A stretch of 64,000 nucleotides of DNA from an uncultured Lachnospiraceae bacterium (GTDB lineage Bacteria; Bacillota; Clostridia; Lachnospirales; Lachnospiraceae). Position 1 is the stretch's first letter; every line of letters begins with the position of its first letter. A program made the translations under genes and the position numbers. The DNA is taken from contig CAMUYQ010000011.1 of assembly GCA_947165025.1 (NCBI GenBank), positions 1 to 64,000 of the forward strand, in the 5' to 3' direction. Positions 16,037 to 24,959 of the stretch are shown here, one piece after another. Under the pieces are notes generated by a model, which saw nothing but the letters and a program-made list of their open reading frames with translations, searched no databases and was not told where the DNA came from.

Positions 16037-16092
16037 CACAATATGACACAATTGGACACAATATATTGTGCACAATCACAAATAGACACAAA
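16037..16092 (+). repeat. 10-bp-phased CACAAT/CACAAA repeat array
   Basis: CACAAT or CACAAA starts at 16037, 16047, 16057, 16077 and 16087, an exact helical period of ten bases, with an extra copy at 16071. Between them lie a perfect 14-bp palindrome (CACAATATATTGTG, 16057-16070) and an overlapping 12-bp palindrome (ATTGTGCACAAT, 16065-16076). The array ends five bases before the -35 of the next promoter, which suits binding of a cooperative activator or repressor on one DNA face. Confidence 0.65.
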
Positions 16093-16097
16093 TCATA

Positions 16098-16126
16098 TTG
16101 ACCTTTCACTAGGCAAAATGTATAAT
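16098..16126 (+). promoter_or_regulatory. Promoter for the 16.2-17.9 kb surface-protein genes
   Basis: TTGACC (16098-16103), 17 bases and TATAAT (16121-16126) give a near-consensus promoter directly behind the phased repeat array. The gene start at 16202 has a GAGGT ribosome site. Confidence 0.82.
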
Positions 16127-16201
16127 GTCTAACATACTAATTATTGATCCTTGTGGATATCAAGGATGAATAAATAAATGTTTTTCTTGAGGTAGATATC
16201 A

Positions 16202-16732
16202 ATGGGCAATCAGGAGAGTGCGAAAAAAGGAAAAGGAGGTCTTGTAATCGGCATAGTTATCGGAGTGGTTATAATAGCTCTCTTAGGAGTTATCATTTAT
16301 CTGCTGGTTACACGTAATTCTCAAACCAAAGAGGAACCGCGTAATGTGGTTATTACTCAAGAAAACGCCGAGCGTGTATTGGGAGAGATCAATGAGATGG
16401 GCAATAACGCATCTGTGGCTCCCGGATACTATACGGTTACCATGAATCCCACATGGCATTTCAACAAGGATGGAACTTCGAAAGACGCATCTGTGAAGAA
16501 TGTTGAAGCAAATACCAATGATGTGTATTTTGATATCGTTCTTGAAAATGATGAGAATCATGTACTGTATAAGTCTCCCGTGATTCCCAGGGGAGGAAAG
16601 TTGAAGGACATAGTTTTCGAAGAAAAATTGGAGCCCGGAACTTATCCCTGTGTCGTTATCTACCATTTGATTGATGATCAGCAAAACACGTTAAGTACGT
16701 TGAGAGTTGCTTTAAAGGTTATTGTAGAGTAG
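16202..16732 (+). CDS. Membrane-anchored protein with Ig-like extracellular domain
   Basis: The 176-residue protein has a short Lys-rich cytoplasmic start, one membrane helix (about 14-37, LVIGIVIGVVIIALLGVIIYLL) and an external domain of about 110 residues. The external pattern (FNKDGTSKDASVKN, VYFDIVLENDENHVLYKSPV, EEKLEPGTYPCVVIYHLID) looks like an immunoglobulin-type beta sandwich that I have seen encoded beside exported surface proteins of Clostridia. It probably displays or holds the secreted protein encoded 51 bases downstream. No enzyme motif is present. Confidence 0.65.
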   Translation: MGNQESAKKGKGGLVIGIVIGVVIIALLGVIIYLLVTRNSQTKEEPRNVVITQENAERVLGEINEMGNNASVAPGYYTVTMNPTWHFNKDGTSKDASVKNVEANTNDVYFDIVLENDENHVLYKSPVIPRGGKLKDIVFEEKLEPGTYPCVVIYHLIDDQQNTLSTLRVALKVIVE

Positions 16733-16783
16733 TTTTCAGCGTGGAACTGTAAACAAAAAGTGAAGACAAGGAGGATTTCACAC

Positions 16784-17854
16784 ATGACAAAAGGCTTTAA
16801 GAAGATTTTCACAGTTGTATTGGCAACAAGTATGGTTCTTGGATGTACTGTAACAGCATTCGCTGACAATTCTGCAGAAGGTACTGGTAGTTACGAGGGT
16901 GGTGAGATGCAGTATCCTGAAATTTCAGTTACTCTTCCTACAATTCCCACTGGTGCATACAATTACATTGCTGATCCTAACGGACTTATTGCTATGACAA
17001 GCGCAGCAGCATACCCGGATTCAGAGTTCACAGGAAATACAGGTGTATTTTTCCTTACAACTCCCAAGTCTGATACTGAAGCAAAGAACAAATACACAAA
17101 CAAGAGTGCTGCTCTTGACGTAACTAACCAGAATGCACAGGATATTGATGTTACTGTTAAACTTGAGCAGAAGACAGCTGGTGATGAAGGAATTGCTTAT
17201 GCTGATTCGGCTACTTTCGAATCAACAGATAAGGATAAAAAGCTTTACCTTGCTGTAACAGATGATGCTGCACAGGATCCTCAGGTGGCTGCGCTTTCAG
17301 CTGCTTCAGCTGCTACGCTTACAGCTACAGTAGAAGGTACTCCTGGAAACTTCGAACCGAGCTGGGATGAAACTGATGGTTATGGATATGTTGTTAAAAC
17401 TCCCGGATCAGGAGATCCTGAACTTGAGTGGAATGATTGCTCATTCTGCCTTACAGGTGCACTTAACAAGGGCGCTGAATGGGGCGACGACCTGCAATTC
17501 CCTGACATAAAGGTTACCTGGTCATATGCTGAACATACAGAGACACCTGCAACGTCATCAGCAGCTGGTATAGTTGTTCCTGAAAGTGGAAATGCTACTG
17601 TTGCCATAACTGTTGGTCAGGATGGAGCAGTTCCTACATCACTTACAAATACTTGGTTCTCAGGAAATATGTTACAGTTAACAAATGGATGGGGTGCATC
17701 GTATGACGCTTCAACCAAGACGATCACATTTGGCGACGGAATATCTGGCGATTTCGCTGCTGAAAAAGCAGAAGCTTTGAGCGCTACTTATACCATCACA
17801 TTTACTCCTTCAGAAGGAGATCCGTATACTCAGACAGTAACATTTGCTGAATAA
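16784..17854 (+). CDS. Exported surface protein, paralogue of the 35.9 kb protein
   Basis: An AAGGAGG site chooses the ATG at 16784. The signal peptide (MTKGFKKIFTVVLATSMV...) is probably cut after AFA; a VLGC stretch is a poor lipobox. The mature protein is Ala/Thr-rich, of about 330 residues, with ISVTLPTI, IADPNGLIAMTSAAAY and KVTWSY landmarks shared in order with the protein at 35892-36899. A C-terminal segment after residue about 265 (TVAITVGQDGAVPTSL...) looks like a separate small beta domain. No LPxTG motif or other anchor is seen. It may be an abundant cell-surface protein and a substrate of the adjacent glycosylation genes (inference). Confidence 0.72.
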   Translation: MTKGFKKIFTVVLATSMVLGCTVTAFADNSAEGTGSYEGGEMQYPEISVTLPTIPTGAYNYIADPNGLIAMTSAAAYPDSEFTGNTGVFFLTTPKSDTEAKNKYTNKSAALDVTNQNAQDIDVTVKLEQKTAGDEGIAYADSATFESTDKDKKLYLAVTDDAAQDPQVAALSAASAATLTATVEGTPGNFEPSWDETDGYGYVVKTPGSGDPELEWNDCSFCLTGALNKGAEWGDDLQFPDIKVTWSYAEHTETPATSSAAGIVVPESGNATVAITVGQDGAVPTSLTNTWFSGNMLQLTNGWGASYDASTKTITFGDGISGDFAAEKAEALSATYTITFTPSEGDPYTQTVTFAE

Positions 17855-17880
17855 GAATACGAATTAAAGTTAGTGGATTT

Positions 17881-17908
17881 GGGGAGAGAATTATTCTCTC
17901 CCCTTTTT
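17881..17908 (+). terminator. Strong Rho-independent terminator
   Basis: A perfect ten-pair stem (17881-17890 with 17894-17903) with a three-base loop is followed by five T residues. It separates the surface-protein genes from the glycosyltransferase cluster. Confidence 0.95.
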
Positions 17909-17998
17909 ATGTTAATGAATAACTTGAAATAATAGGGGACCTATCGGGTGTTTCTTATCATTCAAGATCTGTGATATAATATTACAAGTGCTGGATAG

Positions 17999-19114
17999 GT
18001 GGATGTTTTGGAACAAAATTGTTTGGATAAAAAAATGAACAAAAGAGAGTTTCTGGGCAGGATAGAGGTGTTTTGCCTTTGTGAGAATGAATTGTTTGTG
18101 TATGACGAGATCACAAAGGGAATTTACTGTATAGACACTGTGTCGTGGTCTGTACGTATCCTATTAAGCAGAGAAGATATATTTCAAAACAAAGATGTTG
18201 GTGATAGGGCTATAAGAGGAATCTTAAAGAAGGGTAACGAGATCGTTCTTGTTCCGCAATATGCAAATAGAGAATGGATTCATTATAATCTTATAGATGG
18301 AAAAATTGAACGAATTTCTCATTTGGATTATGAATACATTGTGGTTGAGGTGGCTTGCTGTGGTAATTTATTCTATCTTATTCCACTTCGGCATTGCGGG
18401 TTCGTTCTGTGCGGCAAATCAGATAACTTTTTGATTCAAAAAGTGAATATTCCACCAATTGATTTGTCTGCATATTCTGAGACCAAGATATTTGGACATT
18501 GTATTGATGAATGTTCGAATGTTTATTTTCCGATTGTGTCGTCTGATTATTATTTGGCTATTTCCGAAGACAAAGTTACACCATATAAAGCTCCTTGCGT
18601 GTTGAGATCTGTATCGGCTTACAATAATAGGGTTTATTTACTGCCTGAAAGAGGGGAATGTTTCTTTGCTGTGAATCACGCTAGTGAAAAGCGCGAAGAG
18701 ATTGAATTTGATGGCAGCGAAGCAAGTGATTTTAAAAGGGTGATAGCAATACCCGGTGGTGCGCTCTTTTGCCCGACAACGGGTTCGCATTTATATTTTT
18801 ATAATGATTTAAAGGGGGAATTTAAAAAGATTATTTTTGAGGGCAACCATCTTGTTGGCGAATTATTGTATGAGGTTAATTGCTCCTATTGGACTTATTA
18901 TTTAAAAGAAAGTGGTGTTGTTTTCCTTCCGTTGCGTTATAGGTATACTGAGATGGACTGCAATTCAGAGGCGGGTTATGAAAGGGCACTTCTGTTTGAA
19001 GATGACAGGCTGTCAGATTACTATTATTCTATAATGAGAAATGATTTAGCTCATAGGGGTATTGTTAATGAAAAGCAAGAGCATGAATTGAATGATTTCA
19101 TAGCGTTGCTATAA
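17999..19114 (+). CDS. Hypothetical beta-propeller-like protein at the head of the glycan cluster
   Basis: The 371-residue product has no signal peptide or membrane helix. Its repeated short strands, each ending with a charged turn (LCENELFVYDEITKGIYCID, NEIVLVPQYANREWIHYN, NRVYLLPERGECFFAV, GALFCPTTGSHLYFY), look like a seven-blade propeller of Kelch or WD type. I do not recognise a named family. The GTG at 17999 is a tentative start, and a TTG at 18008 has a better ribosome site (GGTGGA). A TATAAT lies about 15 bases upstream. As the first gene of the cluster it may act as a scaffold, which is inference. Confidence 0.6.
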   Translation: MDVLEQNCLDKKMNKREFLGRIEVFCLCENELFVYDEITKGIYCIDTVSWSVRILLSREDIFQNKDVGDRAIRGILKKGNEIVLVPQYANREWIHYNLIDGKIERISHLDYEYIVVEVACCGNLFYLIPLRHCGFVLCGKSDNFLIQKVNIPPIDLSAYSETKIFGHCIDECSNVYFPIVSSDYYLAISEDKVTPYKAPCVLRSVSAYNNRVYLLPERGECFFAVNHASEKREEIEFDGSEASDFKRVIAIPGGALFCPTTGSHLYFYNDLKGEFKKIIFEGNHLVGELLYEVNCSYWTYYLKESGVVFLPLRYRYTEMDCNSEAGYERALLFEDDRLSDYYYSIMRNDLAHRGIVNEKQEHELNDFIALL

Positions 19115-19144
19115 CATATTCATAAATATATGGAGGAATTAAAA

Positions 19145-19939
19145 TTGGGGTTGTATCCGACGGCGCTGGTAAGAATACTGGACGAAATATGTAAGGATTC
19201 AAGCATTAATACAAAGTCGTTATGTATGCTGGGGAAACAAACGATACATATGAATTTTCCAGTTTATAAAAAAATTATTGATATTTTTGGGTTAGGAGAT
19301 GATTTACAGAAACTTTACAATGACAATAGACTTGATTCCTTTGATTTTTTTAAAAAAATCGGGTTTAATGAGATTCATGCCATAGATATAAATACTTTGG
19401 ATGGAGCGGATATTATTCTTGATCTGAATGAACCTCTTCACAATGAGTATTATGAGCGTTTTGACTATATTATTAATGGGGGAACCCTTGAACACGTTTA
19501 TAATTCATACAATGCAATGAGTGTTATCACGCAGATGCTCAGAAATAATGGGAAAATGATACATATAAGTCCTCTTGCGGGTTTTGTAGATCATGGTTTT
19601 TACTCGTTTTCGCCAACATTTTTCATTGATTTTGCCGCTGCAAATGGTCTTTTCATAGAAAAGCTTGATATTGAATTTATGATGTCGACAGAGAGATGGG
19701 ATTATAGTAAGTATGACGAGTTAAAATCAGTGTTTTCACCGGATGTAAGATTGTTCACGACCGGCAGTGATGGCTATTCAAAAGAACTGAATGATTATGT
19801 CAAGCAGTTTGAGCGTATGGAGAATACAGGACATGTATATTTGTGGTGTATTGCAAGAAAGGATAAGTCGAAGAACATTGATGTTCCGATGCAGGGATTC
19901 TATCAGAGATTATACAAGAATGAGAGGTGTGATGTATGA
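19145..19939 (+). CDS. Class I methyltransferase-like protein
   Basis: The best ribosome site (GGAGGA at 19132-19137) favours a TTG start at 19145; an ATG at 19130 would contain that site. The protein (about 264 residues) has the late motifs of SAM-dependent methyltransferases: FDYIINGGTLEHVYN (about 112-126), then a helix and LRNNGKMIHISPLAG. The first SAM-binding loop is degenerate (SLCMLGKQTIHM, no GxGxG), so SAM binding is doubtful. It overlaps the next gene, a canonical methyltransferase, by four bases. It may modify a sugar or act as a partner of the second enzyme. Confidence 0.65.
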   Translation: MGLYPTALVRILDEICKDSSINTKSLCMLGKQTIHMNFPVYKKIIDIFGLGDDLQKLYNDNRLDSFDFFKKIGFNEIHAIDINTLDGADIILDLNEPLHNEYYERFDYIINGGTLEHVYNSYNAMSVITQMLRNNGKMIHISPLAGFVDHGFYSFSPTFFIDFAAANGLFIEKLDIEFMMSTERWDYSKYDELKSVFSPDVRLFTTGSDGYSKELNDYVKQFERMENTGHVYLWCIARKDKSKNIDVPMQGFYQRLYKNERCDV

Positions 19940-20949
19940 ATAATCAGTATGAATACAGTGAGGAATTCTATAACAATATAAAAAAAATAAAGTTGGACGA
20001 GGAAGAGGTCATTCCTTATGTTTTAGAAAAACTGCACCCCCAAAGTGTTGTAGATTTTGGGTGTGGAGAAGGTAATTGGCTGGCTGAGATCAAGAGGATT
20101 GATCAGAACGTAATAATATTGGGCTTGGACGGAGATTATATTAAAAATGACAGGCTTGCAATCGCTACTAACGAGTTTAAACCTGTTGACTTAAGACAAA
20201 GAATTGAATTGAATAGGAAATATGATCTCGCCATGTCACTGGAAGTTGCTGAACACTTAGAAGAGGAGTATGCCGATACTTTTGTCGATAATATAACAAG
20301 GGCATCAGATAGAATCTTATTCTCGGCTGCCATTCCAGGACAGGGTGGAGTACACCATGTAAATGAACAATGGCAAAGCTATTGGATAGATAGATTTGCA
20401 AAAAGAGGGTATGGTGTTGACTTTTCCTTTAGAAAGCAGTTTTGGAATAATCCTAATATTAATTCATGGAGAAGACAAAACTTGCTTTTCTTTTCAAAAG
20501 AAATAAAAGTTAATCATGAATACGAAGGCGTTGTGGATGTCGTTCACCCTATGATGCTGGCCCATTTTAAGGAATTGATTGAGTTTGAAACCTCAAGAGC
20601 TGTAAGATATATGATTAATAATCCGGAAGCTTATGAGCGAATCAAGGAGGTTTTAGATAGATTTGTTGATAACATGCTTGTCTTCATTTATCCATATGGA
20701 AGAAATGGAAAACTTTGCGAACTACTACTAAAATACTACTATAATACAGACCAATATTTCTTGATTGACAATAAGATGTGGGATGATGGGGAGAAGTTAA
20801 GAACACTAAACTACGTGGCAAATACTAAAGATGAATACGTCGTTCTTGATGTGTGTTCGAATCCTGAAATTCATAGGGAACTATTAGATGCAGCTGATAA
20901 TACAATTGGATTGAACAGGGTTATTACAGTTTTTGATGAGGCATTTTGA
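19936..20949 (+). CDS. SAM-dependent methyltransferase with C-terminal Rossmann-like tail
   Basis: The 337-residue protein opens with a class I methyltransferase domain. Motif I is VVDFGCGEGNWLAEI (about 38-52) and motif IV/V is YDLAMSLEVAEHLEEE (about 95-110). After about residue 235 comes a separate region (NMLVFIYPYGRNGKLCELLL ... YFLIDNKMWD ... YVVLDVCSN) that resembles a worn copy of the Rossmann-like module found in most other proteins of this cluster. The ATG overlaps the upstream stop. A methyl-sugar or acceptor-methylation step is likely. Confidence 0.78.
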   Translation: MNNQYEYSEEFYNNIKKIKLDEEEVIPYVLEKLHPQSVVDFGCGEGNWLAEIKRIDQNVIILGLDGDYIKNDRLAIATNEFKPVDLRQRIELNRKYDLAMSLEVAEHLEEEYADTFVDNITRASDRILFSAAIPGQGGVHHVNEQWQSYWIDRFAKRGYGVDFSFRKQFWNNPNINSWRRQNLLFFSKEIKVNHEYEGVVDVVHPMMLAHFKELIEFETSRAVRYMINNPEAYERIKEVLDRFVDNMLVFIYPYGRNGKLCELLLKYYYNTDQYFLIDNKMWDDGEKLRTLNYVANTKDEYVVLDVCSNPEIHRELLDAADNTIGLNRVITVFDEAF

Positions 20950-20989
20950 ATAGTGTTGCTACAATAGCAAATAGAGATTCAGACCGAAT

Positions 20990-22204
20990 ATGAGAATAAA
21001 GATTAGTTTTGTTGTCCCTGTTTATAATGTTGAATTATATATTGAAAGATGTATCCGAAGTATAATTGATCAGTCATTATCGGATATAGAGATAATCTGC
21101 ATAAATGACGCATCTACCGATGCGTCGATTGATGTGATAAAAAGATTTGCCTACAAGGATAAACGGATAAAGATTTATCAAAATAGACGAAACAGAGGAT
21201 TATCATATTCGAGAAATAAAGGATTGTTAAAAGCAAAAGGTGAATATGTTTGGTTTGTGGATTCGGATGATTGGATTATAGATTTGTGTGCGGCTGAGAA
21301 ATTATACCGTAAAGCCAAAGAATCGGACACACAGGTTCTTATGTTTGATTGTGAGAATATTTATGAAAATGAAAAGCTTCATGAAACATTGGAACCGTTT
21401 ATCCGTATGAACGCTTCAGAATCCTATGATGAGCGACGTGGAACAGAGATGTTTGCTAGACAGATGATGACAGGCAGCTTCATGTGTACTGCGTGGCTGT
21501 ATTTTTTTAATAGAGCATGGTTGATGGATAGTCGTATTCGGTTCGTCGATAGTATCCTTCATGAGGATCTGCTTTTTTCTGTTATGGTTATGCTTTCAGC
21601 AGATAGGACTGGTTATATTCCGCAAAAATTTTATGGATATTACAGAAGAGAAGGCTCCATTATGGCTTCGAGTGATTATATTGGGCGAAGGGTAGCTAGT
21701 TATGCATATATAATAATGGAGTTATTGTCGTGGACGAGAAATAAATCGTATCAAAATAACGAAATGGATGCAATTGCCCAGCACATAAAAGTAATAAAAA
21801 AGGCACTGTCTGAGCAGTATTTAAGAAGTGTTTTATTTAATTCTCCAATTCTGTATTATAGACAGTCAGATCGGATGATAGTTAAATTGACGGTCGAAGA
21901 CGAATTTCCTTTTATCAGCGACATGATCACCCATGAATTATGTAATAGAATAAGATGTTCAAACCAGGTCATTGTATATGGAGCGGGGGTTGTATCAGAA
22001 GAAACGCGTAGGTTTCTGCGGAAAATTGGGGTAAATGAGTATTACGTGGCAGTGACAAAGGGAAAAACTGCGAACATTCATGAATTATCAGAATTTAAGG
22101 ATGGAAGAGCCCTTCTTTTGATTTCTGCTACACGAGAAAAGCAGCAGGATATGATTGATCATGCCCGCTCGCTTGGATTGTGCGACTATGTATGCATGGT
22201 ATGA
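20990..22204 (+). CDS. GT2 glycosyltransferase with C-terminal Rossmann-like module
   Basis: Residues 1-120 form a GT-A family 2 domain: SFVVPVYNVELYIERCIRSI, IICINDASTDASID and the metal-binding DxD in WFVDSDDWI. Residues about 120-310 hold the acceptor-binding part (MCTAWLYFFNRAWLM, LHEDLLFSV, YGYYRREGSIM). From residue about 325 a separate module begins with NQVIVYGAGVVSEETRRFLR and continues to the end. That module recurs in the neighbouring proteins. It is a cytoplasmic glycosyltransferase with no membrane helices. No good ribosome site is visible, so translation may depend on upstream genes. Confidence 0.85.
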   Translation: MRIKISFVVPVYNVELYIERCIRSIIDQSLSDIEIICINDASTDASIDVIKRFAYKDKRIKIYQNRRNRGLSYSRNKGLLKAKGEYVWFVDSDDWIIDLCAAEKLYRKAKESDTQVLMFDCENIYENEKLHETLEPFIRMNASESYDERRGTEMFARQMMTGSFMCTAWLYFFNRAWLMDSRIRFVDSILHEDLLFSVMVMLSADRTGYIPQKFYGYYRREGSIMASSDYIGRRVASYAYIIMELLSWTRNKSYQNNEMDAIAQHIKVIKKALSEQYLRSVLFNSPILYYRQSDRMIVKLTVEDEFPFISDMITHELCNRIRCSNQVIVYGAGVVSEETRRFLRKIGVNEYYVAVTKGKTANIHELSEFKDGRALLLISATREKQQDMIDHARSLGLCDYVCMV

Positions 22205-22258
22205 CTTCCAGGGAGTCTGCCCGGGGAAATATAATTTTTGGAGGTTGAAACGGGTACT

Positions 22259-23311
22259 ATGGTTACGATCGTTGAACCTGTATGTAAAAAATGGGAACAT
22301 GAGATTGTTAATGCGGGACTGTTGGATCTTATCAGTGAATCGACAGAGAGCAATATATCATTTTGGGGCGAAAGACGACACGTAAGTGCGGTTATGTCGA
22401 TTGTGCGAAGCAATCGAATAATGACTCATCCCATCAATTCAATTCCGGATCGTCAAAATAGCAACAAGCGTATCCGAGTTTTATCATACTGTAAATTGAT
22501 AACGAGAATTATAGAAACATCCAACCCCAACGCGCTTATTATAACTGCTGCTTATGATGATTGCATAAGAAGTGTCCAATTTTTGGCAAGGATATATAAA
22601 AACGTGCGTTTTTACATAGTGCTTCATAGTATGGTTGATCCCCGATATGGGGAGACAGAACTATACATTAAGACGATTGCTGATTATAGCAGAGAGAATG
22701 TACATTTCATAACATACAGCCCGTTTTGTAAAGAACTCTTTATGGAGCGTGGGATACACAATATGTATTTCTTGCATCATCCGTATTCAAATCATAATTG
22801 CAAAGAAAAAAGTTGTACGGATGTAGTGGATGTTGGGGTAATAGGGGCATGTTCAAACATGAATGCTGCGCGTATTGCTAGGGAATTATCATATGACAAG
22901 ACATCGGGTGTTCGATTTCGCGTATACTCTAGAAATTGGAGAGAGATGAGAGGGATTGACGGCGTAACAATCGAAAAAGAAGAGTTTGAACGTGGCGATA
23001 TGGATGATATTATGTCGCAGATTGACTATTTGTTATTACCGTACGGCAAAAATGATTACAAATTGTCTGCTTCGGGTGTTATGTGGGATGCGGTATCGTA
23101 TTCAAGACCATGTATATCGTATGATAGCGACTACCTGTCATATTACCAGAACAGATGTGGAATAGGCTATGTATGTGGATCATTAGCTGAACTTAAGAGA
23201 ACAATTTCGAACTTGAGATTTCATAGAGAAGGGGAATTGCAACTTTTTAATAATCTAGATACATTAGATAAAGAGAATAAAGCTGTTATTTCAAAACTTA
23301 TATTGGATTAG
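22259..23311 (+). CDS. GT-B-fold glycosyltransferase-like protein
   Basis: The ATG at 22259 is preceded by a GGAGG at 22240-22244, at a longer than usual distance; a TTG at 22238 is the alternative. The protein is about 350 residues. The C-terminal half shows features of GT-B nucleotide-sugar transferases: DVGVIGACSNMNAARIAREL, VRFRVYSRNWREMRG, IDYLLLPYGKNDYKLSASGV and a helix SRPCISYDSDYLSYY. It lacks the Rossmann module of its neighbours. Sugar and acceptor are unknown. It is encoded directly before the small stand-alone module protein. Confidence 0.7.
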   Translation: MVTIVEPVCKKWEHEIVNAGLLDLISESTESNISFWGERRHVSAVMSIVRSNRIMTHPINSIPDRQNSNKRIRVLSYCKLITRIIETSNPNALIITAAYDDCIRSVQFLARIYKNVRFYIVLHSMVDPRYGETELYIKTIADYSRENVHFITYSPFCKELFMERGIHNMYFLHHPYSNHNCKEKSCTDVVDVGVIGACSNMNAARIARELSYDKTSGVRFRVYSRNWREMRGIDGVTIEKEEFERGDMDDIMSQIDYLLLPYGKNDYKLSASGVMWDAVSYSRPCISYDSDYLSYYQNRCGIGYVCGSLAELKRTISNLRFHREGELQLFNNLDTLDKENKAVISKLILD

Positions 23312-23809
23312 TTGGTGAAGGAAATGAAAGATTTATTAAAAAATCTATTTGTATTTTGCTGCGGTTTGGGGTGTGGAATTTCTGCTGATTTGCAGAAAAG
23401 CAAGAGCAAAGCACAACAAATCGAAAATATCAATAATAAATCAAAAAAACATGTTGATTTGTTTGAAACAAGTATCCAATGGGTATTGAACCTTCAGGAA
23501 GGCAAACGAATAGATGAATACTTAAATAAATTGGGATATAAATGTATTGCAATTTATGGTATGGGAAAGATGGGAGAGGCTTTATTTCGTGAATTAAAAA
23601 ACTCCGGAATTACAGTAAAGTACTGCATTGATAAAAATGCTGAAGACATATACGGAGATTATATAATTGTTTCGCCGGATGATGAATTGGATATGGTTGA
23701 TGCAATTGTTATAACAGCTGTTTCATATTTTGATGAAATCAAAGAAATGCTTTCTCGGAAGATGAATTGTGAAATGATATCCCTGGAGGATATCGTATAC
23801 AGAATGTAG
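23312..23809 (+). CDS. Stand-alone Rossmann-like module with N-terminal hydrophobic segment
   Basis: This 165-residue protein abuts the upstream stop codon; a start at TTG 23312, GTG 23315 or ATG 23324 is possible. Residues about 5-25 are hydrophobic (LLKNLFVFCCGLGCGISADL) and could be a weak membrane anchor. A polar linker follows. Residues about 75-165 are one copy of the cluster's shared module: IAIYGMGKMGEALFRELK, YCIDKNAEDIYG, VDAIVITAVSYFDEIKEML and MISLEDIVYRM. It is closest to the tail of the protein encoded at 28734-30161. With no catalytic domain attached, it may be a docking or regulatory subunit. Confidence 0.7.
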   Translation: MVKEMKDLLKNLFVFCCGLGCGISADLQKSKSKAQQIENINNKSKKHVDLFETSIQWVLNLQEGKRIDEYLNKLGYKCIAIYGMGKMGEALFRELKNSGITVKYCIDKNAEDIYGDYIIVSPDDELDMVDAIVITAVSYFDEIKEMLSRKMNCEMISLEDIVYRM

Positions 23810-23834
23810 ATGGGTTTTCATGAGGGTTTGAAGA

Positions 23835-24929
23835 ATGGATACAAATTTAACGTATATTTATGGCGCCGGAGTTTTTGGACAAAAGGCGATTGATTTGATA
23901 GATTCTCAATACTCTTCATTTGCGATATCCGGTTTTATTGACCGAAATAAAACCGGAGAATTGTGTGGGAGAACCATTTGTCGAATCGAGGAAGTTGATG
24001 GTGATCCAATAATCATTATAGCGATAGAAAAGTTTGATACGGCTGTTTCAATATATAAAAACCTTCATAAGCTTGGATTTGTGCGGATTTTCTGGTTTTA
24101 TAAAGAAAAAAAGGTGATAGGCAAAACTTTTATTGAAGAGCAGTGTATTGACTGCTCCGGGTGGGCTGAAGGCGGAGCAATAGCACAGGTTGAAATGCAT
24201 ATAATGGATGCGTGCAACCTGAATTGCAGGGGATGTGCTCATTTTTCGCCTATATTTAATAAAGATATCCCGGACTTTGAGTCCAGGATTAATGATGTTA
24301 AGCAACTATCCCAAAAATTCGCGTATATTCATCAGTTCTATATCCTTGGTGGAGAACCATTTCTTAATCCTGAAATCGGAAAATATGTAGAGTATATTCG
24401 TAGTATTCTTCCTGAAAGCGATTTGATCATAGTTACGAACGGACTTTTAATCTTGAAAGCAGATGATTCGATTCTTGAAAAAATCAGAGAAAATGATGTT
24501 ATGATTTCGATTTCAGAATATAGACCGGTGCATAACGTAATTGAAAAAATAAAAGAAATACTGGAACGTCATGGTATTGAATATGAAATCCGGACGATGA
24601 GTCACAAGACAGTGTTTAATCGTCCACTCAGCATTTCTGCTGATTCGAAATATGAGAAACTCTGCATATCCAACAAGTGCGTTACAATTTGGAATGGAAA
24701 GATATCCAGATGTCCGACCCTTATGTACATTGACAGGTTTAATGAAGAATTTGGACAAAAGCTTCCTAATCAGGGTACACTGGTCTTAAAAGACGCACCT
24801 AATGGCTGGGAACTTGTTGAGTATTTGCAAAAACAGGTACCACTCTGCGATTATTGCGTAAAGTATCCCATTGATTGGAGCGTATGCGGCAATCCTCCGG
24901 ACTTGGAGGATTTTGCTTCTTTGGATTGA
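23835..24929 (+). CDS. Radical SAM enzyme with N-terminal Rossmann-like module
   Basis: Residues 1-100 are a copy of the shared module (LTYIYGAGVFGQKAIDLI, GFIDRNKTGEL). Then comes a radical SAM core with the 4Fe-4S motif DACNLNCRGC (Cys 127, 131, 134), the SAM-contact GGEP-like YILGGEPFLNPE and VTNGLL. The C-terminal part carries more Cys (CISNKC, SRCPTLMY, PLCDYCVKYP), suggesting a SPASM-like auxiliary cluster. Such enzymes cut or rearrange unactivated C-H bonds. In a glycan locus this could mean sugar epimerisation, dehydration or peptide modification. The fusion order is unusual. Confidence 0.82.
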   Translation: MDTNLTYIYGAGVFGQKAIDLIDSQYSSFAISGFIDRNKTGELCGRTICRIEEVDGDPIIIIAIEKFDTAVSIYKNLHKLGFVRIFWFYKEKKVIGKTFIEEQCIDCSGWAEGGAIAQVEMHIMDACNLNCRGCAHFSPIFNKDIPDFESRINDVKQLSQKFAYIHQFYILGGEPFLNPEIGKYVEYIRSILPESDLIIVTNGLLILKADDSILEKIRENDVMISISEYRPVHNVIEKIKEILERHGIEYEIRTMSHKTVFNRPLSISADSKYEKLCISNKCVTIWNGKISRCPTLMYIDRFNEEFGQKLPNQGTLVLKDAPNGWELVEYLQKQVPLCDYCVKYPIDWSVCGNPPDLEDFASLD

Positions 24930-24959
24930 ACTATCGATGCTTCCGGAGGATCATAAGAA

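Larger units (their letters stand above)
15759..16201 (+). other. 443-base intergenic region with terminator, repeat array and promoter
   Basis: This gap holds a terminator (15806-15834), an AT-rich stretch without a convincing frame (about 15835-16030), a phased CACAA repeat array (16037-16092), a near-consensus promoter (16098-16126) and a leader of about 70 bases to the ATG at 16202. It marks the left edge of the AT-richer accessory locus. Confidence 0.6.
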
